A stretch of DNA of 64,000 bases from Myxococcales bacterium 68-20. GTDB taxonomy: Bacteria > Myxococcota_A > Polyangia > Polyangiales > Polyangiaceae. Below are positions 47,647 to 55,068 of the stretch, in pieces. Under the pieces are notes generated by a model that was not told the DNA's origin, made no database searches, and was given only the letters and a program-made list of their open reading frames with translations. Location of the stretch: positions 62,001-126,000 of the forward strand of contig MKVQ01000027.1 in assembly GCA_001899635.1 (NCBI GenBank), given 5' to 3'. The translations under genes and the position numbers were made by a program. Numbering within the stretch: the stretch's first letter is position 1; each line of letters begins with the position of its first letter.

Positions 47647-48081
47647 ATGCGCTGCCTCGAGATCATGAGGCAGTGGGTGCAGTCGGTGATGGAAGACGAC
47701 ACCGTGCAGACCGCGGCGTGGCTCATGCGCGAGAGCGACGTCGGCTTCATCCCCGTCCGGGACGCGGGCGGCACCGTCATCGGTGTGCTGACCGACCGCG
47801 ACATCGCTACACGGGTCTGCGCCTCGGACGATCGCGCGTCGGAGATCACCGTCGGAACGGTGATGACACGCGGTGTCGTCGCTTGCCGGCCCGACGACCC
47901 CGTCGCCCGTGCGATCCAGCTCATGCGCCGGCACCGACTGACGAGGATCCTCATCACGGACGCGCTCGGCGCGCCCGTTGGCGTGCTCAGCCTCTCCGAC
48001 GTCGCGCAATACGAGCGCCCCGCGCGGACGGGCCGCACCCTCCAGGCCGTCGCGGAGCGCAAATACACGCCTCGACCCTGA
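47647..48081 (+). CDS. Two-CBS-domain protein
   Basis: A 144-residue protein. ATG 47647 is chosen because GGAGG lies about seven bases upstream; an earlier ATG (47587) lacks a site. The first CBS domain covers about 10-65 (VMEDDTVQTAAWLMRESDVG, then GVLTDRD) and the second about 75-130 (TVMTRGVVACRPDDPVARA, then GVLSLSD). CBS pairs bind AMP, ATP or SAM and usually regulate partners. Here it stands alone, next to a UspA protein and not far from a site-2 protease that also carries CBS domains. The 3' end has been copied at least three times just downstream (48077-48479). Confidence 0.85.
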   Translation: MRCLEIMRQWVQSVMEDDTVQTAAWLMRESDVGFIPVRDAGGTVIGVLTDRDIATRVCASDDRASEITVGTVMTRGVVACRPDDPVARAIQLMRRHRLTRILITDALGAPVGVLSLSDVAQYERPARTGRTLQAVAERKYTPRP

Positions 48082-48220
48082 CCGGCGCGCTCGGCGAGTC
48101 CTCGTCGCGCACGCGCTCCGCGCGCCCGCAGGCGCTCGGACCGGCGCGCTCGGCGCGGATGAGGTCCTCGTCGCGCGCGCGCTCGGCACGCCCGCAGGCG
48201 TGATCACGATCGATCGCGCC
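48077..48220 (+). repeat. degenerate copies of the CBS gene 3' segment (units 1 and 2)
   Basis: Two partial copies of the segment corresponding to gene positions around 47940-47990 (the strand 'GRILITDALGAPVGV'). Unit 1 begins at the gene's stop and unit 2 at about 48138. Each includes 'cctcgtcgcg..cgcgctc..cgcgcccgcaggcg'. They carry indels and cannot encode the domain. Such tandem copies suggest slippage or local duplication. Confidence 0.6.
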
Positions 48221-48310
48221 GCCACGTGCTTGCTTGCCTTTGACCGGAGCGCGTGTCGACAGGCGCGAAAGCGCCCGTGCGACTCCGCAATCGACGCTGC
48301 GTGCGATGCC

Positions 48311-48479
48311 CGACCGGCGCGCTCGGCGCGGATGGGATCCTCGTCGCGGACGCGCTCGGGGCACCGCGGAAGTGATCAGCCTCTCCGACCGCGCGCAATA
48401 CGTCGGGCGATACGCCCGCGCGGACGGGCCGTACGCTCCAGGCCGTCGCGGAGCGCGAAGACACGCCTCGGCCCCTGAC
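48311..48479 (+). repeat. degenerate copy of the CBS gene 3' segment (unit 3, longest)
   Basis: This block follows the original from the GRILITDAL region to the stop. It keeps 'cagcctctccgac', 'cgcgcaatac', 'gcggacgggcc', 'ctccaggccgtcgcggagcg' and the ending 'acacgcctcg..ccctga'. Small indels break the reading frame. It is a pseudogene fragment, clearly derived from 47930-48081. Confidence 0.65.
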
Positions 48480-48677
48480 CGCGCGCTCGCGTGGGTGACG
48501 AGCACCTCCGAAGCCGTCCCCCCGACGCCTCGATGCTTCTGACGAACGAGGAAGTGTCCGGGCTCCGGCCTTCGCGTCGTAGTCGCCAAGAGCAGCAGCC
48601 AGGCACCGTGGACGCGCACAGGCTCAGCCGTTCGAGGCGCGCTCGCTCGCGTCCCGAGCAACTGCTACGCATTCGAG

Positions 48678-48950
48678 GTGGATCGACGTCCGTTCCGCAA
48701 GCGAGCCGATGCGCCCGACGATGTGATCGGCATCGCGATCGATCTCGGCGGCAGCTCGAGCGAGGGCCGCATTCGCTGTCCTCGATGCCGTTGGCAGCCT
48801 CGCAAGTCCGATCGATGGGAGTGCGTGTGCAGCCACCTCTGGCACGCGTTCGACACGTGCGGACGCTGTCCGGAGTGCAAGAACCAGTGGCGCGAGACGC
48901 AGTGCCTGCGATGCGCCGAGTGGTCGGCCCACGGCGCGTGGTACGCCTGA
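48678..48950 (+). CDS. Small zinc-ribbon protein
   Basis: A 90-residue ORF with GTG start 48678; an in-frame GTG at 48723 is possible. The C-terminal 55 residues hold four Cys pairs in the pattern C-P-R-C, C-V-C, C-G-R-C-P-E-C, C-L-R-C, with interleaved Trp and His (RWECVCSHLWHAFDTCGRCP, then ECKNQWRETQCLRC). This looks like a tandem zinc ribbon, likely binding two metal ions. I recall similar small proteins in related bacteria but cannot name a family. Function may involve nucleic acid or protein binding. The start is uncertain. Confidence 0.6.
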   Translation: MDRRPFRKRADAPDDVIGIAIDLGGSSSEGRIRCPRCRWQPRKSDRWECVCSHLWHAFDTCGRCPECKNQWRETQCLRCAEWSAHGAWYA

Positions 48951-49038
48951 TCGCGCAGGACATCGCTCTCAGAGGAGAGTCGATCGCGAGACTGCTCACG
49001 TTGCCCGCCTGAACGCTCGCGACGGCGCAGGCAACGAT

Positions 49039-49078
49039 GCGGGTCAGAGTCTTTCCGCTTTCGGCGACCCTGACCCGC
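49039..49078 (-). terminator. long stem-loop downstream of the HU-like gene
   Basis: GCGGGTCAG at 49039-49047 pairs exactly with CTGACCCGC at 49070-49078. Three further pairs follow after one mismatch, and a smaller CCG/CGG stem lies in the loop. It is 23 bp beyond the stop of the minus-strand HU-like gene. No T-run follows on either strand. Confidence 0.5.
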
Positions 49079-49101
49079 TCTTCGTTACGACGGCTACCTT
49101 C

Positions 49102-49434
49102 TCAGATGACCGCGTCCTTGACCGCCTTCACGGGGCGGGCGCGGACGGCCTTGCTCGCCGGCTTCGCCGCGAACTTCTGCTTCTCCTTCGTGAAGGGGTT
49201 GATCCCCTCACGCGCCGGACGCGCCGGCTTCTTCACGACGACGAACTTCGCGAAGCCCGGCAGCACGAAGATGCCGTTCTTCTTCAGCTCGCGATGACCG
49301 ACCTCGACGAGCGTCTCGACGACGAGCTTCACCTGCTTGCGGGAGAGCTCTTCGCCCACCGCCTCGGTGACCGCTTCGAGGATCGCGCTCTTCGAGAGCG
49401 GCTTGTTGGTCGTCTTCTTCGCAGCCTTTGCCAT
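49102..49434 (-). CDS. HU/IHF family DNA-binding protein
   Basis: A 110-residue minus-strand protein; AGAGGTGG precedes its ATG (49434). The HU fold reads LSKSAILEAVTEAVGEELSR, then VVETLVEVGHRELKKNGIFVLPGFAKFVVVKKPARPAREGINPFT. Two features are unusual: a Lys/Ala-rich N-terminal extension (MAKAAKKTTNKP), and a C-terminal end with Lys/Arg/Ala/Pro (PASKAVRARPVKAVKDA) in place of the usual 'FKPGKxLKxxVN'. The family signature GRNP is GINP. It probably bends or compacts DNA; a specialised nucleoid protein is possible. Confidence 0.87.
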   Translation of the reverse strand: MAKAAKKTTNKPLSKSAILEAVTEAVGEELSRKQVKLVVETLVEVGHRELKKNGIFVLPGFAKFVVVKKPARPAREGINPFTKEKQKFAAKPASKAVRARPVKAVKDAVI

Positions 49435-50080
49435 GAGTCCACCTCTCTTCAGGTGACAGGGGTAGAGCGGTCCGCTCTGCAGAGCAACCGAAATTCAGCG
49501 CTCCTGGCCCTGATTTTCGCTCTTTTGCTCCGACCAGGTAACGCCACCGCTCCGTCCGGAGCACCCTCCGACCGAGCTCCGCGAACGGGATCCCGGAGGG
49601 CGACGACCGTCGAGAAGCCCTTCCCAGCTCGACGACGAGCCCCGGTCTTGCCGTACGGCGCTCCCCGAATGAAGCGAAGAAAGCCGCGAGGTTCGGAGCC
49701 GTGAACCGACCATTTTCGGCGCCGCCGGCGCGCGAACGGACCTGCCCGCAAGGGGCCGCCGTGCCGCGGTGCAGCGACGGAGCTCGGGCTTGGTCACCAC
49801 ATGCGGCAGGGGGACGGCGGCTCACGACGGAGGCTGGCCGGACGGATAAGCGGCCCCCCGGGGCGTCACGGCCTGAGCGACAGGTCCGCCACGTCGACGC
49901 CTAGCCGCCTCGTTTCGCTGCACCTTCACGCGGTCGACGCCGATCGACCAGACGAGATCGTCGAGGAAGACGCTCCGCTTCGCCGCCGAGTTGGCGTTCG
50001 ACCTCCACGCCCGCAGCTCGGTGCCATATCCCGACGTCGAGCGGTCACGAGCGGTCACGAGCGCTCGAACGGCGCCTCCT
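49435..50080. other. intergenic region upstream of the HU-like gene
   Basis: About 650 bp without a convincing gene. Frames are Arg/Pro/Ser-rich. It ends in a short tandem duplication (GCGGTCACGA twice, 50041-50060) just before the 72-bp repeats. Confidence 0.4.
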
Positions 50081-50350
50081 CGTTCCGCAATCGACGACGC
50101 CTCACTCGACGCCCACGTCGTGGACGACACGCCCCGCAGCAGCTCACGCCCCCGTTCCGCGATCGACGACGCCTCACTCGACGTCCGCGTCGTGGACGTC
50201 ACGCCCCGCAGCAGCTCACGCCCCTCGTTCCGCGATCGACGACGCCTCACTCGACATCCGCGTCGTGGACGTCACGCCCCGCAGCAGCTCACGCCCCCGT
50301 TCCGCGATCGACGACGCCTCACTCGACGCCCACGTCGTGGACGAGCACGC
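50081..50350. repeat. 72-bp tandem repeat, 3.7 copies
   Basis: Units start with CGTTCCGC at 50081, 50153, 50226 and 50298, giving spacings of 72, 73 and 72 bp. The fourth copy is cut at about 50350. Each unit carries an inverted repeat near its middle; in copies 2 and 3 it is GACGTCC/GCGTCGT/GGACGTC or a one-base variant. The 73-bp spacing breaks any shared reading frame. There are no unique spacers, so this is not a CRISPR array. Confidence 0.8.
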
Positions 50351-50403
50351 CGCTGAACGCGAGCGGTCGCGATTCCTGCCCTCGCCACCGCCTTCGCAAA
50401 TCG

Positions 50404-50616
50404 TCATCGTGACGGCGACGAGCCCTCGCGAGCGAGGTAGTCGAACGCGAGATGATCCGCGGCCACCTCCGTGCTCGAGCCACGCGTCCCGACCTTCTCC
50501 TTGCGAAGGCGTCTCGGCTCGATGAGCCTCTTCACGTCGGAGACCTGGAAGCTCCCGCCGTCGAAGTGCGCACAGCTGGCCCTCTCGGCGCCCAACCGCA
50601 TGTAGCGCTGGCACAC
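50404..50616 (-). CDS. Possible 70-residue hypothetical protein
   Basis: Minus-strand ORF from GTG 50616 with AAGGA about nine bases upstream. About 88% of its codons end in G or C, as in the real genes here, and the composition is balanced. It begins MCQRYMRLGAERASC and contains FDGGSFQVSDVKRLI and VAADHLAFDYLARE. A neighbouring frame upstream (KQGRFHC) could be its lost N-terminus after a frameshift. No family recognised. It may be a decaying gene. Confidence 0.3.
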   Translation of the reverse strand: MCQRYMRLGAERASCAHFDGGSFQVSDVKRLIEPRRLRKEKVGTRGSSTEVAADHLAFDYLAREGSSPSR

Positions 50617-50979
50617 AGTGGAAGCGTCCTTGCTTCACGATTCGCGTCGGCTCGGCCCGCGAACCGTTCAGCTGCCCGCTCGTTCGGCCGAGACCACGCC
50701 CTCTCAGACAGACCGCATGCGCGGCACGCGTGAGTCCACGTTCGAGGAGTCCATCGACGTACTCCGATCGAGCCCGCGATCCCACTCGCGCCCTGCGGCT
50801 GGCACCTCCCCCCGCGCCCCCCTACGATGAGACCGCGATAGCGTTTTCCGATCGGGTCACTATCGATCGGTGGAGCCACCCAGTGGCCGACCTCAGCATC
50901 GCGAACATTCTCGCGTTCGGTTGGTTGGTTCCCCCCCGCTGGCCCTCGGCCGGCCCCAAGCGGCCCGGGCCACCCCCGC

Positions 50980-51055
50980 CCGGGTGCCCCAAAAAGGGGC
51001 CGTCCAGGATGTCAGCTTCCTGACGCCCTGCATTCGTGGGTTTTGGGGCACCCGG
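50980..51055. repeat. nested inverted repeat with alternative hairpins before the MarR-type gene
   Basis: CCGGGTGCCCCAAAA (50980-50994) pairs perfectly over 15 bp with TTTTGGGGCACCCGG (51041-51055). Two smaller structures lie inside: GCCCC-AAAAA-GGGGC (50986-51000), which uses part of the left arm and so competes with the outer stem, and GTCAG-CTTC-CTGAC (51011-51024). A G-rich stretch follows (51058-51093). The regulator start is 69 bp after the right arm. Confidence 0.65.
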
Positions 51056-51123
51056 CTGGGGGGTGGGCGGGGATGCGATCGTTGGAGGGAGGGTGGCATG
51101 TGGCGTGCGTGAAGGGGCGGCGC

Positions 51124-51789
51124 ATGCATCCGATGTCGTTTCTCCAGAAGCGGAGTCATCTCTGTGCGGTGGCGCGGGGGAGGGAGATGTTCGAGGGCGT
51201 TGCGGACATGACGCCGGCTCGATTCGACATTCTCTATCTGCTTCACGAGCAGGTGAGCGATATCGCTAGTCGCGCGCGGTCGAACACCATCGAGCAGGCG
51301 CGGCTCAGGCGATTGCTTGGGTTGAGTCGGCAAACCGTTTGGAAGATGGTGGAGCGGCTCGTCGAGCTCGGGCTCATCACGAAGACGAAGGATGTCCACG
51401 GCGTCGACCGGCGAAGGAACATCTTGTCGCTGACCACCGAGGGGATTCGGCGCATCCGTCAGGCGTTCGGCGTCGCGTTCAGCGAGATGGTGCCGCTGCC
51501 ACGCGATGCGCCCGCCGCCAAGGATGTGCCGCGCTACTGGAGGCGGCCCGAGCTCGCTGACGTTCAACGCGGGCGCGCCGGCGAGGTGATCCTGCCGGAG
51601 AAGGTCGGGCGCGAGGTGGCGAAGATCTACACGTCGTTCGCCTGGAATCGCGCCGGCAAGACGCGGCGTCAGAAAAGGCGTCGGTACCTCGATGACCTCG
51701 ACCGGATGATGCACTACACGAGAGACCTTGCGGACGCGCTCGGGGACAGTGCTGCCATGATCTATCCGATCTGGGAACGCGATCATTGA
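51124..51789 (+). CDS. MarR-like winged-helix transcriptional regulator
   Basis: A 221-residue protein. ATG 51124 is preceded by AAGGGG; the frame is open earlier, to 51043. The winged helix-turn-helix covers about 20-105: DMTPARFDILYLLHEQ, ARLRRLLGLSRQTVWKMVERL, GLITKTKDVHGVDRRRNIL and TEGIRRIRQAFG. The C-terminal half (about 115-221) is longer than in usual MarR proteins and is not recognised; it is basic in the middle (GKTRRQKRRRYLDDLDRM). Codon choice seems less G/C-biased than in neighbours (TTG, GGT, CGT and GTT appear often), suggesting a different origin. It is flanked on both sides by repeats, and the inverted repeat upstream could be its own target. Confidence 0.75.
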   Translation: MHPMSFLQKRSHLCAVARGREMFEGVADMTPARFDILYLLHEQVSDIASRARSNTIEQARLRRLLGLSRQTVWKMVERLVELGLITKTKDVHGVDRRRNILSLTTEGIRRIRQAFGVAFSEMVPLPRDAPAAKDVPRYWRRPELADVQRGRAGEVILPEKVGREVAKIYTSFAWNRAGKTRRQKRRRYLDDLDRMMHYTRDLADALGDSAAMIYPIWERDH

Positions 51790-51837
51790 GGACCGTCGCT
51801 CCGGAGTGGACGGAAGCCCAACTTCCACCGCACGCGT

Positions 51838-52019
51838 GAGCGGGGGGCACCGGCTCGTGAGCTCGAGCAGCGACTTCTGAGCGGGGGCTCCGGCTCGTGA
51901 GCTCGGGCAGCGACTTCTGAGCGGGGGCACCGGCTCGTGAGCTCGGGCAGCGACTTCTGAGCTCGGGGCACGGGCTCGTGAGCTCGGGCAGCGACTTCTG
52001 AGCTGGGGCAGCGGCTTGG
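51838..52019. repeat. 40-41-bp tandem repeat, 4.5 copies
   Basis: Units start with GAGC at 51838, 51879, 51919, 51959 and 52000 (spacing 41, 40, 40, 41). A typical unit runs from 'gagcgggggcaccggctcgt' to 'gagctcgggcagcgacttct'. Each holds the palindrome GCTC-GT-GAGC. It lies 48 bp after the regulator gene and 43 bp before the protease gene. No spacers, so not CRISPR. Confidence 0.8.
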
Positions 52020-52062
52020 ACGAGGGCCGTGGGGGCCGACCGAAGAGGAGGCGGTACGCGGC

Positions 52063-53334
52063 GTGCTCTCGGTCGACGGCATGGCACCTCGAACGACCGA
52101 CACAGCGCCACCGGCTTCTCGAACCTACGCGCATCCGCACCACGGCGGCCCGATGATCGCCGGACTCCGGCTCTGCCGCGTCTTCGGGATCGAGATCTAC
52201 GTCGACTGGAGCCTCGCGATCATCTTTGCGCTCGTAGCGGTCGGCCTCGGAGCAGGCGCGCTGCCGCGCTGGCATCCGGAATGGAGCCTGCTGCTCGACT
52301 GGACGGTCGCGGTCATCGCCGCCACCGCGTTCTTCGCTTCCATCCTCGTCCACGAGCTTTCACACGCGCTCGTCGGAAAGCTGGTGGGCGTGAACGTCCC
52401 GCGCATCACGCTCTTCGTCTTCGGCGGCATGGCGCACATGCACGGTGAGCCGTCGAACCCGAAAGCCGAGCTCTTCATGGCCGCAGTCGGCCCGCTGACG
52501 AGCATGTTCATCGGCATCCTGGCGAGCTTCATCGGCGTGGAGCTCGCCGTGCTCGCGGGCGGCCCCGTGAGTGAGCCCGAACAGCTCATTCGCATGGCAG
52601 GTCCGATCGCGACGATCCTCTTGTGGCTCGGGCCGCTCAACGTCATGCTCGCCTTGTTCAACCTCGTCCCCGGTTTTCCGCTCGACGGCGGTCGTCTCCT
52701 TCGCGCGCTCCTTTGGTGGGTGACCGGGAGCTTCGACAAGGCGACGCGCTGGGCCTCCGGAGCCGGGCGCGCCGTGGGCTGGGGTCTGATGACCGTCGGC
52801 CTGCTCATGGCGTTCGGCTTCTGGGTCCCGTTCTTCGGGACCGGCGTGGGCGCCGGGCTGTGGGTGGCGCTCATCGGCTGGTTCCTGAACCACGCCGCAC
52901 GGGCCAGCTATATCGCGCTCCGCATCCGTTCGCGGCTCGCGCGAGTGCCGGTACGCGAGGTGATGCGCTCGAGCCTCGACACGGTCGTCCCCGACATGCC
53001 GCTCGCCGAGCTGGTACGCGATCACATCATGAAGACGGACCAGTCGTCGTTCCCCGTCATCGATGGCACCAACCTCGTCGGAGTGATCTCGCTGCGCGAC
53101 ATCCAGCTCGTCGAGAGCGGGCAATGGCCGTCCATCACCGTACGGCAGGTGATGACCCCCTCGTCCGAGCTCCCGGAGATCGACGTCGACGCCGACGCGA
53201 GCAAGGCGCTCGAGTGCCTCGCTGAGCGCGATCTGGAGCAGCTGCCGGTCGTGGACCACGGCCAGCTGAGCGGCTTCGTCCGACGACAAGACATCCTCAA
53301 GTGGCTCTCGCTCCAGCCGGAGCCCGCCGTCTGA
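52063..53334 (+). CDS. Site-2 protease (M50) with C-terminal CBS domains
   Basis: A 423-residue inner-membrane protease. The zinc site HELSH (His97, Glu98, His101) lies in a transmembrane segment, and the third ligand is Asp208 in NLVPGFPLDGGR. Two CBS domains follow (about 300-423: REVMRSSLDTVVPDMPLAELV and VRQVMTPSSELPEIDVDAD). This is the S2P/SpoIVFB-like type with nucleotide-sensing CBS domains. It cleaves membrane-embedded substrates, often regulators. GTG 52063 has AGGAGG 11 bases upstream; ATG 52081 or 52153 are alternatives, and the conserved part starts at about 52153. No candidate substrate is evident nearby. Confidence 0.87.
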   Translation: MLSVDGMAPRTTDTAPPASRTYAHPHHGGPMIAGLRLCRVFGIEIYVDWSLAIIFALVAVGLGAGALPRWHPEWSLLLDWTVAVIAATAFFASILVHELSHALVGKLVGVNVPRITLFVFGGMAHMHGEPSNPKAELFMAAVGPLTSMFIGILASFIGVELAVLAGGPVSEPEQLIRMAGPIATILLWLGPLNVMLALFNLVPGFPLDGGRLLRALLWWVTGSFDKATRWASGAGRAVGWGLMTVGLLMAFGFWVPFFGTGVGAGLWVALIGWFLNHAARASYIALRIRSRLARVPVREVMRSSLDTVVPDMPLAELVRDHIMKTDQSSFPVIDGTNLVGVISLRDIQLVESGQWPSITVRQVMTPSSELPEIDVDADASKALECLAERDLEQLPVVDHGQLSGFVRRQDILKWLSLQPEPAV

Positions 53335-53522
53335 GCACCGGCATCGTGGCCGGCTGAACGGGTTGCCGAGCCGACGACTGCGGCGCGGCAATCGCGCTCA
53401 GCGACGATCGGCGCCTCGCTGGAGAGCTCGTCCCTAAAAGCGCCTCGCACGCAGCCGGCACGCCGACGGGGCGGACGGAAGATGCGTCGTAGCGCGCGAC
53501 GTCTTTCGGCACCGAAGTTGAA

Positions 53523-54917
53523 GTGTCCCCGGAGATGAACCTACGCAAGCTGTTCCGGGATCGTGCGGACGCAGGGCAGAAGCTCTCCGCGCACCTCGAC
53601 GCGTACCGTCGAGCATCGCCCATCATCCTGGGTCTACCGTGCGGAGGGGTGCCGGTCGCCTACGAGATTGCGCGCGCGCTGGGGGCCCCGCTCGACGTCT
53701 GCGTCGTTCGCAAGCTCGGCGCACCGATGCAACCGGAGCTCGGCCTCGGCGCGGTCGGCGAAGACGGCGCCCTCTACGTCGATCGCGAGACGATGGACCG
53801 CCTCGACGTCACGGAGGAAGAGCTGCGCGACATCATCGCGACGAAGCAGGCAGCGGTCGAGCGACAGGTTCAGCGCTTCCGCGGCGGAACGAGGCCACTC
53901 GATGTCCGGGGAAGGACGGTCATCGTGGTGGACGACGGCGTGGCCACCGGCGGCACGGCGCGCGCGGCCCTCCAGACCTTGCGCACACGCGGCGCCGGCT
54001 CGATCGTGCTCGCCGTCCCGGTCGGTGCATCGGAGACGCTCGACGAGCTCGCAGCGATCGCCGACGAAATCGTGTGCCTCCATCCGGAGGAGACGTTCTA
54101 CGCCGTCAGCCCCTGGTACGAGGACTTCTCGGCGACGACCGAGGGCGACGTCATCGAGCTGCTCGCCCGCTCGCGGTCGGAGCTGGCGCGAGCTCGGCTC
54201 GAGCGCAGCCCGGGGCGAAGAGCGAGCCCAGCTCCTCCCGGTCGGACGGCGATCGTGCGTGACGTGCAGATCCCGGTCGACAGCGCGTGGCTCGACGGCC
54301 GCTTGACGATCCCGCCGAACCCACGCGGCCTCGTCATCTTCGCGCATGGCAGCGGGAGCAGCCGACACAGCCCACGCAACCAGTACGTCGCGAGCATCCT
54401 TCACGAGGCAGGGCTCGCGACACTGCTCTTCGATCTGTTGACGGAAGCGGAGGAGGAGATCGACGCGCGGACCGCACACCTCCGCTTCGACATCCCTCTC
54501 CTCGCCTCACGCCTCGTCGCGGCGACGGACTGGGCTCATCAGGATCGAGACACTCGATCGCTCGACCTCGGGTACTTCGGCGCGAGCACCGGAGCAGCGG
54601 CGGCGCTCGTCGCGGCAGCGGAGCGGCCCGACGTCGTCCACGCGGTCGTCTCGCGAGGCGGCAGGCCGGATCTCGCAGAAGCCTCGCTCGGCGACGTTCA
54701 AGCCCCGACGCTCCTCCTCGTCGGAGGTCTCGACGGGGAGGTGCTCACGCTCAATCGCGAGACGCTCTACTTTCTCGGATGCGAGAAGCTCCTCGAGATC
54801 GTGCCCGAGGCAACGCACCTCTTCGAGGAGCCAGGCACCCTCGACCAGGCGGCAACCTCCGCCGCGAAGTGGCTCACGAGCCATCTCCACTCCCACGTCC
54901 TGGAGTCGACGGTCTGA
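53523..54917 (+). CDS. Phosphoribosyltransferase fused to alpha/beta hydrolase
   Basis: A 464-residue fusion. The N-terminal domain (about 1-215) is a type I phosphoribosyltransferase: FRDRADAGQKLSAHL, ILGLPCGGVPVA, and the PRPP loop VIVVDDGVATGGTARA with Asp137 and Asp138. The C-terminal domain (about 235-464) is a dienelactone-hydrolase-like alpha/beta hydrolase: LVIFAHGSGSSRHSPRN, the nucleophile elbow GASTG (Ser355) and EATHLFEE with the likely catalytic His. Fused and adjacent versions of these two domains are known in bacteria, but the joint reaction is unknown. Start GTG 53523 or ATG 53535; neither has a convincing ribosome binding site. Confidence 0.85.
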   Translation: MSPEMNLRKLFRDRADAGQKLSAHLDAYRRASPIILGLPCGGVPVAYEIARALGAPLDVCVVRKLGAPMQPELGLGAVGEDGALYVDRETMDRLDVTEEELRDIIATKQAAVERQVQRFRGGTRPLDVRGRTVIVVDDGVATGGTARAALQTLRTRGAGSIVLAVPVGASETLDELAAIADEIVCLHPEETFYAVSPWYEDFSATTEGDVIELLARSRSELARARLERSPGRRASPAPPGRTAIVRDVQIPVDSAWLDGRLTIPPNPRGLVIFAHGSGSSRHSPRNQYVASILHEAGLATLLFDLLTEAEEEIDARTAHLRFDIPLLASRLVAATDWAHQDRDTRSLDLGYFGASTGAAAALVAAAERPDVVHAVVSRGGRPDLAEASLGDVQAPTLLLVGGLDGEVLTLNRETLYFLGCEKLLEIVPEATHLFEEPGTLDQAATSAAKWLTSHLHSHVLESTV

Positions 54918-55068
54918 ATCGCTCGCGGGTGAGCGACTCGTCGAGCCCATCCGTGAAGTTCACGTTCGAGCGCCGTTCGCGCAGGCGCCGAAGCGCGTTG
55001 CTCGGGCCCCGCCCGCGCCGATGCAAAACCATGTCGCTCCGGCGCGCGTTTGGCCTACGTTCCCCGTC

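Noticed and set aside
50081-52019. CRISPR array
   Set aside because: Both repeat groups are head-to-tail copies without unique spacers. Units are 72 and 40 bp, and no cas genes are nearby.
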